The notes below the pieces were generated by a model that was not told where the DNA came from, searched no databases, and worked only from the letters and a program-made list of their open reading frames with translations. Position numbers and translations under genes: made by a program. From Acinetobacter parvus DSM 16617 = CIP 108168 (GTDB lineage Bacteria; Pseudomonadota; Gammaproteobacteria; Pseudomonadales; Moraxellaceae), in the NCBI RefSeq assembly GCF_000368025.1, contig NZ_KB849212.1, positions 1,210,600 to 1,274,599 of the forward strand: a DNA stretch of 64,000 nt, given 5' to 3'. Positions 1 to 8,740 of the stretch are shown piece after piece. Position 1 is the first letter of the stretch; each line of letters starts with the position of its first letter.

Positions 1-1053
1 AATCAACACTGAAATATCATTCTTATAAGGAATATACGGCGCAATCGATTCCGAAATATCTTCACGTAAACGCCATAAGCTTTGAGCTTGTTCTAAGCTT
101 TGGCTCATTACTCCATCAATCACCCAACCTTGTTCCATACAATGCTCAAAAATCTGCATTGCTTTGTCCATAATCGGCTCATACGGCGCTTCAAATTCGA
201 GTAATACATAGAATGGGCAAGTTGTTTCAAATGGACGCTGTACATGACCACGATCCAAGACTTTTTGCATTGCCACTTCACCAAAAAACTCGAATGCAGT
301 TAAGTCGATTTCTTTTTGGAAAGCATGTAATACAGGCATTACCGCTTCAAAGTCAGGCGTACCCAATACCATGACTTGTAAGTTTTGTGGCTTACGCTCA
401 AGTTTAATCTCAGCCTCAGTCACCAAACCTAATGTGCCTTCACCACCGATAAACAAATGCTGCAACGCATAACCCGTCGCATTTTTAATCATGCCTTTGT
501 TTAAACGTAAAATATCGCCTTTACCCGTCACAACCGTTAAACCAAGCACCCAGTTACGTGTCATACCGTATTTGATGACTTTAATACCGCCTGCATTAGT
601 TCCAATATTTCCACCAATTTGACTAGAACCTGTAGATGCAAAATCAACTGGGTAATACATGCCTTGTTGTTCGGCATAGTTTTGCAATTGTTCAGTCACA
701 ACACCCGCTTGAACGCGAACCATACGATCTGCTGGCAAAAATTCCAAGATTTGATTCATCTTGTCAAAGCTGATCACGATCTCGCCATTGGTTGCCACCG
801 CACCTGCTGAAAGTCCTGTACGGCCACCTGATGGTGTAATTGCTACATTGAACTGGTTGGCAAGTTTCACAATCGCCTGAACCTGCTCCGTGCTTGACGG
901 GAAAACGATGACTGATGGGTTCGGGTCAAAATGTTTAGTATGGTCCCGCCCCCAGTTTTGCAGACTATCGGCATCGGTTTTAATACGGTTTTCACCCACA
1001 ATTGCCGTTATTTGGGTCAATAACTCAGGTGTTAAATCAACTGAAGCATTCAT
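1..1053 (-). CDS. FAD-linked 2-hydroxyacid dehydrogenase, 3' end beyond window
   Basis: Read on the minus strand from ATG at 1053, an open frame runs off the window edge after about 350 codons, so the C-terminus is missing. The N-terminal half has the PCMH-type FAD-binding fold: PSGGRTGLSAGA near residue 80, GSSQIGGNIGTNAGG near 150 and FIGGEGTLGLVTE near 220. This is typical of the GlcD/D-2-hydroxyglutarate dehydrogenase/D-lactate dehydrogenase family (normally about 460-480 aa), which oxidises D-2-hydroxyacids and passes electrons to a carrier. It is divergent from serA. Because SerA enzymes can reduce 2-oxoglutarate to D-2-hydroxyglutarate, the neighbour suggests D-2-hydroxyglutarate as substrate; that is inference. 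Family call is firm, exact substrate is not. Confidence 0.85.
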   Translation of the reverse strand, partial: MNASVDLTPELLTQITAIVGENRIKTDADSLQNWGRDHTKHFDPNPSVIVFPSSTEQVQAIVKLANQFNVAITPSGGRTGLSAGAVATNGEIVISFDKMNQILEFLPADRMVRVQAGVVTEQLQNYAEQQGMYYPVDFASTGSSQIGGNIGTNAGGIKVIKYGMTRNWVLGLTVVTGKGDILRLNKGMIKNATGYALQHLFIGGEGTLGLVTEAEIKLERKPQNLQVMVLGTPDFEAVMPVLHAFQKEIDLTAFEFFGEVAMQKVLDRGHVQRPFETTCPFYVLLEFEAPYEPIMDKAMQIFEHCMEQGWVIDGVMSQSLEQAQSLWRLREDISESIAPYIPYKNDISVLI

Positions 1054-1407
1054 CGTTTACGGGCCTAGCAAGAAATAAATATCGGATTTCTGGGTAGCAA
1101 CCTCATGTTTTTAAAAACATTCACAAGATTACAGCAACATCCAGAATATAGAAACGCCACAGGACGGCACAACCCCTGTCTTGTTGAGGTTTGACCATCA
1201 ATTACTGCATTTTACATTGAAGCAGGCAAGGGATAAAGCTCAGGATCACGATACCATCACAACAAAATGTGTATCAGCCATAAAATTCCTGTAAAGCTGA
1301 AAAATTATCAGCAATTCTGCTGTGGTAATTTTAAAGCAAATATCTATAACTGCACGCTCTATGCTATGATACGGCACCTAAATTTTGGCCTTTGTAGCGG
1401 AGCCGTA
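1054..1407. promoter_or_regulatory. Divergent promoter region with a 16-bp palindrome
   Basis: This 354-base stretch separates the FAD dehydrogenase and serA. It contains a perfect 16-bp palindrome at 1105-1120 (ATGTTTTTAAAAACAT), about 50 bases upstream of the dehydrogenase ATG, a possible operator. An extended -10 (TGCTATGAT, 1362-1370) lies about 38 bases before the serA ATG, without a convincing -35. The in-frame codons upstream of 1408 look non-coding. Confidence 0.4.
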
Positions 1408-2640
1408 ATGAGCCAACATCTTTCTCTACCTAAAGACAAAATCCGTTTTCTTTTATTGGAAGGTGTGCATCAAAATGCCATCGATACCTTAAATGCAGCG
1501 GGTTATACCAACATCGACTACCACAAAACTGCACTTGAAGGCGAAGCTTTGAAAGAAGCGGTCAAGGACGCTCACTTTATTGGTATTCGTTCGCGTACTC
1601 AATTGACTGAAGAAATCTTTGAAGCAGCAAATAAATTGATTGCGGTGGGTTGTTTCTGTATTGGGACCAATCAGGTTGACTTAAAAGCGGCAATGTCGCG
1701 TGGTATTCCTGTGTTCAACGCACCGTATTCAAACACGCGTTCAGTAGCGGAACTGGTTCTTGCTGAAGCCATTTTATTACTGCGCCGTGTACCTGAAAAA
1801 TCAAAAGATACACATGCAGGTGGCTGGAACAAGTCTGCGGTCGGTTCGTTTGAAACACGCGGTAAGACTTTAGGTATCGTTGGTTACGGTTCAATTGGTT
1901 CACAACTTTCTGTATTGGCAGAAAGTCTGGGTATGAAAGTCATCTATTTTGATGCCGTGACCAAGTTACCGTTGGGTAATGCACGCCAAGTGGGTTCTTT
2001 AGATGAGCTTTTGGCAACTGCTGATGTGGTTTCCCTACACGTTCCAGATGTGCCATCTACACGTAACTTCTTCAAGAAAGAACAGTTTGCACAGATGAAA
2101 GAGGGTTCGATCTTCATCAATGCGGCACGTGGCACCTGTGTCATCATCGAAGATTTGGCTGATGCGATTAAATCAGGCCACATTGCGGGTGCGGCGGTTG
2201 ACGTGTTCCCGAAAGAGCCTAAAGCAAACGGCGAAGAATTTGTTTCACCACTTCGTGGCTTGGACAATGTGATTTTAACCCCTCACGTAGGTGGTTCGAC
2301 CATGGAAGCACAAGCGAACATCGGTCTGGAAGTTGCTGAGAAATTCGTTGCCTACTCAGATAAGGGTATGACGCTATCTGCGGTGAACTTCCCAGAAATC
2401 GCATTGCCATTGACTGAAGGCCAACATCGTTTACTGCACATTCACAAAAATATTCCAGGTGTATTGTCCAAAATCAACACCCTGTTTGCTGAACAAGGCA
2501 TCAACATCTCAGGTCAGTCTTTAATGACCAAAGGTGACATTGGTTACCTCGTGATGGATGTAGATGCATCTGCTTCTCAGGAAGCACTTGATACCTTAAG
2601 CCAAGTTGAAGGTACGATCCGCGTACGTGTATTGTTCTAA
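1408..2640 (+). CDS. serA: D-3-phosphoglycerate dehydrogenase
   Basis: This 410-aa enzyme catalyses the first step of serine synthesis, NAD-dependent oxidation of 3-phosphoglycerate to 3-phosphohydroxypyruvate. Seen in the protein: the Rossmann motif GIVGYGSIGSQL near residue 155, NAARGT and the catalytic-domain segment LTPHVGGST, and a C-terminal ACT domain (from about 335, HRLLHIHKNIPGVLSKIN) that binds serine for feedback inhibition in the E. coli-type enzyme. The length matches the E. coli type (410 aa). The start at 1408 is chosen because the protein begins MSQHLSLPKDKIRFLLLEG as in the family and a GCGGAG-like site precedes it; the frame remains open upstream but does not look coding. 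Confidence 0.97.
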   Translation: MSQHLSLPKDKIRFLLLEGVHQNAIDTLNAAGYTNIDYHKTALEGEALKEAVKDAHFIGIRSRTQLTEEIFEAANKLIAVGCFCIGTNQVDLKAAMSRGIPVFNAPYSNTRSVAELVLAEAILLLRRVPEKSKDTHAGGWNKSAVGSFETRGKTLGIVGYGSIGSQLSVLAESLGMKVIYFDAVTKLPLGNARQVGSLDELLATADVVSLHVPDVPSTRNFFKKEQFAQMKEGSIFINAARGTCVIIEDLADAIKSGHIAGAAVDVFPKEPKANGEEFVSPLRGLDNVILTPHVGGSTMEAQANIGLEVAEKFVAYSDKGMTLSAVNFPEIALPLTEGQHRLLHIHKNIPGVLSKINTLFAEQGINISGQSLMTKGDIGYLVMDVDASASQEALDTLSQVEGTIRVRVLF

Positions 2641-2656
2641 TCAGGACAATTCAGGA

Positions 2657-2685
2657 AAGGCCACAGTTTAAGCTGTGGCTTTTTT
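2657..2685 (+). terminator. Rho-independent terminator of serA
   Basis: The stem GCCACAG (2660-2666) pairs with CTGTGGC (2673-2679) and is followed by a run of T. The T-run ends directly at the ATG of the truncated exporter gene. Confidence 0.85.
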
Positions 2686-3423
2686 ATGGGCGCAATGATT
2701 TTGGCTGTCATCTTTAAAATCTGGAAGATCAATTTCAGCAATATACGCTGGAAAGCAATCCTCAGCTACGGCATGGCCCTCGCGGGGATGAATGCCTTGT
2801 TTTATTTATCGCTAGAGCGTTTACCTTTGGGCTTAGCGGTTGCCTTTGAGTTTATCAGCCCTTTAAGTGTTGCACTATTTCATGCACGACAGCGCTATGA
2901 TTTTATCTGGGTGGGCTGTGCCATTCTAGGCTTGATATTGCTATTTCCCTTACAACAGGCCCAGCAGGGTCTCGACCTAATCGGTGTATTGTTTGCGGTC
3001 TGTGCAGGTGCATGCTGGGCATTTTATATCATTGCAGGGCAAAAGCCCTCTGGCATTTCTGGCAATCATACCGTTTGTTTGGGGATGAGTATTGGCATGT
3101 TATGCTTGCTGCCTTTCGCGGCTTTCTCTGGTGCAGTCGGGCATGTGTTTGAACTGCCAAATTTATATTATTTTATTGGACTGGCAATTTTAGCCAGTGC
3201 CCTACCATTTTCATTAGAGATGATCGCGCTGCGCAATTTAACACCTCTTAGCTTTGGAACCCTAATGAGTCTGGAGCCTGCTGTGGCAGCTTTGTCTGGA
3301 TTTATTTTTCTGGGTGAAACATTACTGTGGAATCAATGGCTGGCCTTGATGACCATTATCATTGCATCCATTGGCTGCACCGTGACCACCCAGCATGCCC
3401 GTCAGCAAAAAGAGGCCCTATGA
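2686..3423 (+). pseudogene. EamA/RhtA-type exporter lacking its 5' end
   Basis: The 245-aa frame is a drug/metabolite transporter (EamA family, RhtA-like exporters of amino acids such as threonine/homoserine). It aligns by eye with the next gene only from about that protein's residue 48 onward; transmembrane segment 1 and half of segment 2 are absent. Its first ATG lies right after the serA terminator T-run, with no ribosome-binding site, which fits a deletion that fused the terminator to the gene body. The rest is intact, with about eight hydrophobic segments and the second EamA repeat from near residue 110. The stop overlaps the next start (ATGA). It could still be translated at a low level, but a normal ten-helix exporter would not result. 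Confidence 0.6.
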
Positions 3424-4283
3424 AAAATCTCCAATTGCTTGCCGTGCTGTACATGGTTTTATCCATGGTGGCCTACCAGATCAGTGCCTCATTTGCCAAA
3501 CAGTTGATTGCAACCCTTGATCCATTGACCGTCACGATTTTAAGGCTCTGTTTCGCCACGGTTCTGGTTACGATCATGTTCCGTTCATGGAGGATTTTAT
3601 CCAGACTTAAACAGCTCAAATGGCGAGACTTGTTACTTTACAGTGCGTCTTTAGGTTGTATGAACATCCTGTTCTACAGTTCTTTAGGAAAATTGCCACA
3701 GGGAATTGCTGTGGGGCTGGAATTTATTGGACCCTTGGGTCTGGCCCTGCTTTCAATTAAACAGCGTAGCGATTATATCTGGGTGGCTTTTGCGATTTTA
3801 GGCATTGCCCTGATGGTGCCGTGGCATGATGCCAATGCCCAAAACTTTTCCTATCTCGGCGCGGCATGCGCACTCGGGGCTGGTTTCTTTTGGGCCCTGT
3901 ACATCTATTTCGGGCACCGTGTGGTTCAGCAAAATATTGGCATGCATGCGCTGACCATTGCCATTGGCCTATCCGCCCTCACTTTACTGCCTTTTGGTTT
4001 GTGGAATAATGCACCCGCTTTGCTGGATACCCAATACTGGGGCAAGGCACTGGTCATTGCCCTATTGGCAACCGCCATTCCCTATGCGCTGGATTTGATG
4101 GCACTGAAACAACTCAGCAAATTGAGTTATGGCACCCTGTCGAGTTTGTCACCTGCTTTGGCTGCGCTCGCAGGCTTGGTGATATTACATGAGCAAATCA
4201 GTCTGCTCCAGTGGGTTGCATTGTTGTGTATTATTGTGGCGTCTATCGGGGTGACGTTTCGTCGAAAAAGCCCCACCCCATAG
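3420..4283 (+). CDS. EamA-family (RhtA-like) exporter
   Basis: This 287-aa inner-membrane protein has about ten hydrophobic segments in two EamA repeats, the second beginning near residue 145 (YLGAACALGAGFFWALYIYF). It is a full-length paralogue of the preceding truncated gene, with the shared segment GMNALFYLSL/GCMNILFYSSL. The start overlaps the previous stop by four bases (ATGA), so translation is probably coupled and the two once formed an operon. RhtA-type members export amino acids or related metabolites; the substrate here cannot be read from sequence. The gene ends 26 bases from the convergent hemerythrin gene. Confidence 0.88.
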   Translation: MKNLQLLAVLYMVLSMVAYQISASFAKQLIATLDPLTVTILRLCFATVLVTIMFRSWRILSRLKQLKWRDLLLYSASLGCMNILFYSSLGKLPQGIAVGLEFIGPLGLALLSIKQRSDYIWVAFAILGIALMVPWHDANAQNFSYLGAACALGAGFFWALYIYFGHRVVQQNIGMHALTIAIGLSALTLLPFGLWNNAPALLDTQYWGKALVIALLATAIPYALDLMALKQLSKLSYGTLSSLSPALAALAGLVILHEQISLLQWVALLCIIVASIGVTFRRKSPTP

Positions 4284-4309
4284 ACTTGAATCTAAATACT
4301 CACTCATTT

Positions 4310-4762
4310 TTATTTCGGTTTTTCGGCCTTTTTATATTTCCGATATTCTGCCAGATACTTCTTGCCCAAAGTTTCTTTTTCTTTGTCTGCTAGAATTTTA
4401 CCCGCTTGTTGGAAAAATTTATGCTCTTCTTCTTGCAAATGATGATGCACGGTTTCACTGAGTTGTTTGGCAATCCCCAACCAACTTGGACTACTCATTT
4501 CAGTCTCTTCCAGTTTCTCGACCAATTCATCCATTTCATGATGCTCTGCTAAAGCATGACGTGTGATATCCAGACCAACATCATCAAACATTAAAGGAAT
4601 ATAAAGAAAACGATCTTCTGCAACTGAGTGGGCATAGAGTTCATTTTTAAGATCTTCAAATAATTGTTTTCTTTCTTCACTCATGCCACTGGTTTTGATT
4701 AATTTTTCGGAAAGATCACGTTGACGCTCATGACTTTCTCTTAGTGCTTCAAAAATATTCAT
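4310..4762 (-). CDS. Hemerythrin HHE domain protein
   Basis: This 150-aa, all-helical, charged protein carries the histidine/glutamate pattern of the hemerythrin HHE cation-binding domain: ESHERQRD near residue 10, YAHSVAEDRFLY near 45, LAEHHEMDEL near 75 and VHHHLQEEEHKFF near 105. The domain holds a non-haem di-iron centre; bacterial members have been linked to oxygen, nitric-oxide or oxidative-stress handling. No signal peptide or membrane segment is seen, so it is probably cytoplasmic. The tail is lysine-rich (KYKKAEKPK). It is a single gene, convergent with the exporter. Its physiological role is unknown. Confidence 0.85.
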   Translation of the reverse strand: MNIFEALRESHERQRDLSEKLIKTSGMSEERKQLFEDLKNELYAHSVAEDRFLYIPLMFDDVGLDITRHALAEHHEMDELVEKLEETEMSSPSWLGIAKQLSETVHHHLQEEEHKFFQQAGKILADKEKETLGKKYLAEYRKYKKAEKPK

Positions 4763-4959
4763 CCATCACCTCTGTTGTTATTGTTTATTGTTGGCTAGCT
4801 GAACAGCAAGATGCGTTGAGATCACATCCTACTGTTTGACTTGACTCGCCTTTCATACTAGAAAGTGTCTATTTTTTAAACAATTTCGATTTGCGTATCT
4901 TTGTGTATAAGAATGTTATCTTTCACCTCAACTTATACTGCTAAATGCTGCATGTTTTA

Positions 4960-5853
4960 TTATAGGTTCAACAGGCGTTTTGGTACAATGCGTTTTTTAT
5001 CGGTGATTTCCGCCAGACCCAGACAGCGTTCGCCATCAAATACCAGCACCTCAGCCGCCGCCTCATGCTCAATATTGCTTTCCTGACCGTTGCAGAAATA
5101 CTTTTCACGGCCCTCGGGTAACTGTACTTTGGGAAAATGCTCAACAGGTGCATAAACAGGTAGTAATAATGCATCACGCTGTTCCAGAGTCAGGCTTTCC
5201 AGATATTCAATGCTATAGTCTGGATTAATCTCAAAATGCCCTGTTTGAGTACGATGTAATTTTGTTAAATGTCCACCGCAGCCCAAAGCTTCCCCAATAT
5301 CCTCTCCCAAAACACGGATATAGGTTCCCTTGGAACAGGTCACGTCCAAAGTCAAACTGTCTTCAGTAAAATCGATCAGACTTAATTCATAAATCGTGAC
5401 TGGACGTGCTGCACGTTCAATTTCAATCCCCTGACGCGCTAACTCATACAAAGGGCGACCATCTCGTTTCAGGGCTGAATACATCGGTGGCACCTGCTGA
5501 ATGTCACCACGAAATTGCGCCAATACCTGTTCAATTCTTTCCGCCGTTAATGCAGGCGTCTCTCTCTGCTGGAGAATCTCACCCTCAGCATCGCCTGTGG
5601 TGGTGGTTTGCCCCAGCTTCACCGTGGTTTGATAACGCTTGGTTGAATCCAGTAAATAATGTGAAAACTTGGTCGCCTCACCCAGACAGATCGGTAACAG
5701 GCCTGTTGCAAGCGGGTCCAGGGCTCCTGTATGTCCTGCCTTTTGCGCATTAAAAAGACGGCGGACTTTTTGAAGTGCGGAATTGGAACTTAAACCTAAG
5801 GGCTTATTTAATAAGAAAACACCACTCAGATGGCGATAAGAACTTTTTTTCAT
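4960..5853 (-). CDS. truB: tRNA pseudouridine(55) synthase
   Basis: TruB converts U55 in the T-loop of tRNAs to pseudouridine. The 297-aa protein begins with the family signature [14 protein letters not shown] and contains [12 protein letters not shown] with the catalytic aspartate at residue 46. The middle part [18 protein letters not shown] and a C-terminal PUA-like region are present. Length is normal (E. coli about 314 aa). It stands alone here, not beside infB-rbfA as in many bacteria. There is no clear Shine-Dalgarno at the chosen ATG, but the N-terminus matches the family. Confidence 0.95.
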   Translation of the reverse strand: MKKSSYRHLSGVFLLNKPLGLSSNSALQKVRRLFNAQKAGHTGALDPLATGLLPICLGEATKFSHYLLDSTKRYQTTVKLGQTTTTGDAEGEILQQRETPALTAERIEQVLAQFRGDIQQVPPMYSALKRDGRPLYELARQGIEIERAARPVTIYELSLIDFTEDSLTLDVTCSKGTYIRVLGEDIGEALGCGGHLTKLHRTQTGHFEINPDYSIEYLESLTLEQRDALLLPVYAPVEHFPKVQLPEGREKYFCNGQESNIEHEAAAEVLVFDGERCLGLAEITDKKRIVPKRLLNL

Positions 5854-5990
5854 AAATGAAAGGTCAAACTATAAAGCGGTATCTTATCAAAACTATTCAT
5901 CGGATTTTTAAAAATTACGTGCTTAAAAAAGCAACAAATATGATAAATTTATTTTCGTTTTTGAAATTTAAAGCAAATGGATTATGCTGA

Positions 5991-7034
5991 ATGAATAAAA
6001 TTAGAAAAAAAATATTCTTATTATGTAGCTTCTTGATCATTTCAGTTTCAATGCTGAGTGTTGTGTACTGGTTATACCCTCAAGATCAGCAGCCACAGCT
6101 CGAATCAACTGGTCAATCCAGCAACACCTTTAATTCAGCAGACCATTCAGATAATTCAGGCCAAGCACATGCAAGTGACGCAGCTTTTAACAGCACAAGC
6201 CAAATGGATACTGAAATCAACTGCAAACTACAGTTTAATGCATCGCAAAAATTAGTTGTGAATGCGCTGACCCGAGACTGCTTTGAATATTTCATTTCCC
6301 AATATGGCGAACGAAATATTGATGAAATCCGCCAGAGTTTTCAGCGCTATGTTGCCAAAGGTTTTCAGGCATCGGAGCAGCAGCAGATTCAGGAATTATG
6401 GTCACGTTATTTGAGCTATCGGGAACAGCTGGGTAAATTGCAGATGAATCAGCCTGCTCAGGAAAGTTATGGCTATTTTCAGGCAATCTTCGATGCAATG
6501 CATGACCTAAAGCAGCGTTTCTTTTCTCAAGTTGAAATTGAGGGCCTGTTTGGTACAGAGGACATTTACCAGCAATACACGCTTGACCGTATGCGCATTT
6601 TAGAAAATAAAAACCTGGATGCTGTCAACAAGGCCAAGCAGCTACAACAGCGCTTTGACCAACTTCCCCAGGATTGGCAGGAAAACCTCAAGGATTTATC
6701 CAAACTGGAAGATTTACGTTCCTTAACTGAACAGATCAAGGCCAGAAATGGTTCAGCACAGGAATTGCGGGATATGCGGGTCAACCTGGTTGGCGAAGCT
6801 GCCACCCAACGTCTGGAACAACTGGACCAGCAACGCTCAGACTGGAAACAACGCGTACAGTCCTATCTGGATGAGCGCAAGACCATTGTGGACAGCAATA
6901 TGAGTGCATCGGCCAAAGATCAGGCCATTCAACAGCTCAAACAGCAACAGTTCCAGTCCGCACAGGAACAGCAACGTCTACAAACATTTGAAACGGTCTA
7001 TGACCAAGGAGGCCACTTACCCTTTAGCAACTAG
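5991..7034 (+). CDS. lipB: Lipase-specific foldase (lipase chaperone)
   Basis: This 347-aa protein is anchored in the inner membrane by one N-terminal helix (about residues 8-29), followed by a Ser/Asn/Gln-rich linker and a long helical periplasmic domain. It folds the partner lipase in the periplasm before type II secretion. The family motif RxxFDY appears in slightly divergent form as RDCFEYFISQYGE near residue 96. Long glutamine-rich helices (to about residue 330) match the foldase arms that clasp the lipase. The foldase-first order (lipB then lipA) matches what is described for Acinetobacter; in Pseudomonas the lipase comes first. It is unrelated to the lipoate enzyme also called LipB. 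Confidence 0.9.
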   Translation: MNKIRKKIFLLCSFLIISVSMLSVVYWLYPQDQQPQLESTGQSSNTFNSADHSDNSGQAHASDAAFNSTSQMDTEINCKLQFNASQKLVVNALTRDCFEYFISQYGERNIDEIRQSFQRYVAKGFQASEQQQIQELWSRYLSYREQLGKLQMNQPAQESYGYFQAIFDAMHDLKQRFFSQVEIEGLFGTEDIYQQYTLDRMRILENKNLDAVNKAKQLQQRFDQLPQDWQENLKDLSKLEDLRSLTEQIKARNGSAQELRDMRVNLVGEAATQRLEQLDQQRSDWKQRVQSYLDERKTIVDSNMSASAKDQAIQQLKQQQFQSAQEQQRLQTFETVYDQGGHLPFSN

Positions 7035-7140
7035 CAACACCCAATACAAGACATTGAAATAATGCGATTTAGCACGGATGCAATGTCAGTTCGCAAGAAC
7101 ATGAAGCCCCATATGAAAAACAAAAATTGAGAGTAATATC

Positions 7141-8115
7141 ATGCAAAAACTTATTCGCTATCTTGCCGTATCCATTATGGCAATCAGTGCATCAGCCAGC
7201 TACGCTTCCAACGCCACCCAGGTCAAGGAAAGCTTTGTGCTCTCCAGCTATGCCAAAACCAAGTATCCCATTGTTTTTGTACATGGGGTGGCAGGTTTTT
7301 CACGCGTTGGAAGTGACCCACTAGGCGTTGATTATTGGCATCAAATCCTACCTGACCTTGCTCGTAATGGTGCAAATGTCTGGGCGACACGACTTTCACC
7401 TTTTAACTCAAATGAAATTCGTGGTGAACAGCTAGTACAGCAGGTTGAGGAAATCCTTGCCATTACGGGACAGCAAAAGGTCAACCTGATTGGTCACAGT
7501 CAGGGCGGCCCAACCATTCGCTATGTTGCAGGCGTCATGCCAAGTAAAGTGGCGTCACTCACCAGTGTCAGTGGCACCCATAAAGGCTCGCCTGTCGCCA
7601 GCCTGATCACGAAAGTAGATGGCACGGGATTAGGTACTGCTGGCGGGGCTATTGTCAACTTTTTCTCTGGTGCAATCACTTGGGCACAAGGACTTGATGC
7701 TAAAAGCTATCCACATAACGCGATGGCGGCAGGACGCAGCATCTCGGTTGAGGGCTCAACGGCATTTAACACTCGATTCCCAATGGGTGTACCAACCACA
7801 GCCTGTGGTGAGGGCACTTATCAGGATAAAGGCATTTATATGTATTCATTCTCTGGCACACAGGCGCTGACCAACATCCTTGATCCACTTGATCCCTTGT
7901 TTGCAGGAACGAGCCTGATTGTTGACATCAAGGGTGACAATGATGGTATGGTCAGCCGTTGCAGTGCCAAGTTTGGTAAGACGGTGCGGGACAACCTACC
8001 TTGGAACCATGCTGATGAAGTCAATCAGGTGCTGGGCTTGAAATCAATTTTCGCACCTAACCCAGTGGATATTTACCGTCAACATGCCAACCGCCTGAAA
8101 TTGCAGGGACTATAA
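7141..8115 (+). CDS. lipA: Secreted triacylglycerol lipase (family I)
   Basis: The enzyme hydrolyses long-chain triacylglycerols outside the cell. The 324-aa precursor has a signal peptide (cleavage probably after SASYA, residue 22). The nucleophile elbow GHSQGG places Ser120; Asp268 (GDNDG) and His290 (WNHAD) complete the triad. Spacing matches the P. aeruginosa lipase exactly: cysteines 222 and 274 for the disulfide, and Asp248, Asp292, Gln296 and Leu300 at the calcium-site positions. The oxyanion region is FVHGVAGF near residue 46. It follows the foldase by 106 bases and probably shares its transcript. All catalytic residues are intact, so an active enzyme is expected. Confidence 0.96.
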   Translation: MQKLIRYLAVSIMAISASASYASNATQVKESFVLSSYAKTKYPIVFVHGVAGFSRVGSDPLGVDYWHQILPDLARNGANVWATRLSPFNSNEIRGEQLVQQVEEILAITGQQKVNLIGHSQGGPTIRYVAGVMPSKVASLTSVSGTHKGSPVASLITKVDGTGLGTAGGAIVNFFSGAITWAQGLDAKSYPHNAMAAGRSISVEGSTAFNTRFPMGVPTTACGEGTYQDKGIYMYSFSGTQALTNILDPLDPLFAGTSLIVDIKGDNDGMVSRCSAKFGKTVRDNLPWNHADEVNQVLGLKSIFAPNPVDIYRQHANRLKLQGL

Positions 8116-8130
8116 AACAGGTATAAAAAA

Positions 8131-8156
8131 ATGCGCCAGATGGCGCATTTTTTTGC
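8131..8156. terminator. Bidirectional terminator between lipA and rplS
   Basis: ATGCGCC (8131-8137) pairs with GGCGCAT (8142-8148). A T-run follows on the plus strand and an A-run precedes it, so it can end lipA and, from the other side, the rpsP-rplS operon. Confidence 0.85.
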
Positions 8157-8174
8157 TTTAAAACGAGGCTAAAA

Positions 8175-8546
8175 TTAACCTTGTTTACGCGCTGGCAACT
8201 TTTCACGAATACGTGCAGCTTTACCAGACAACTCGCGTAGGTAGTAAAGTTTAGCACGACGAACGTCACCACGACGTTTCACTTCGATTTTAGCAACGAT
8301 TGGAGAGTGAGTTTGGAAAACACGCTCAACACCAACACCGCTAGAAATTTTACGAACTGTGAAAGCAGAGTTCAAACCACGATTTTTCTTCGCGATTACA
8401 ACACCTTCAAATGCTTGAAGACGCTCACGGTCACCCTCTTTTACTTTAACTTGAACGATAACAGTGTCACCAGGAGCAAAAGCAGGGATATCAGTTTTTA
8501 ACTGTGCATTTTCAACAGCTTGAACTAAAGGATGTTTACCACTCAT
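8175..8546 (-). CDS. rplS: 50S ribosomal protein L19
   Basis: This 123-aa basic protein has the L19 signatures [18 protein letters not shown] and [22 protein letters not shown]19 sits at the interface of the 30S and 50S subunits. It is the last gene of rpsP-rimM-trmD-rplS and is separated from trmD by an unusually long 194-base gap that may carry its own leader. A GGAGATTCCACA Shine-Dalgarno region precedes the ATG. Confidence 0.98.
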   Translation of the reverse strand: MSGKHPLVQAVENAQLKTDIPAFAPGDTVIVQVKVKEGDRERLQAFEGVVIAKKNRGLNSAFTVRKISSGVGVERVFQTHSPIVAKIEVKRRGDVRRAKLYYLRELSGKAARIREKLPARKQG

Positions 8547-8740
8547 TGTGGAATCTCCAATATGTGCGGGAGAGAAGAGGTCTCTTACACCGCTGGGAAT
8601 AGAGGCTAAGGCGCATATCTCCCGTTTAACTTTCCCTTTAAAACAGAATGTCTTAAAGAGCCTATTTTTAACTTAAACCAGGTTTAAGTAGAACTCGAAG
8701 CGAAGCTTCTCGTCTGGTGCAAGGATCAACCGATATAGGT
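8547..8740 (-). promoter_or_regulatory. Structured leader candidate upstream of rplS
   Basis: Between trmD and rplS lie 194 bases without a gene. They contain a perfect inverted repeat (8671-8679 with 8681-8689, ACTTAAACC / GGTTTAAGT), a second short hairpin (GAAGC / GCTTC around 8696-8707) and pyrimidine-rich stretches, but no T-run of a terminator. This could be an RNA leader or processing site that sets L19 apart from the poorly expressed trmD and rimM. No known leader family is recognised. Confidence 0.35.

Noticed and set aside
1267..1407. Upstream extension of serA by 47 codons
   Set aside because: The extension has no similarity to SerA and covers the promoter; MSQHLSLPKDK at 1408 is the family start.
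8671..8689. Inverted repeat read as terminator of trmD
   Set aside because: No T-run follows on either strand, so intrinsic termination is unlikely.
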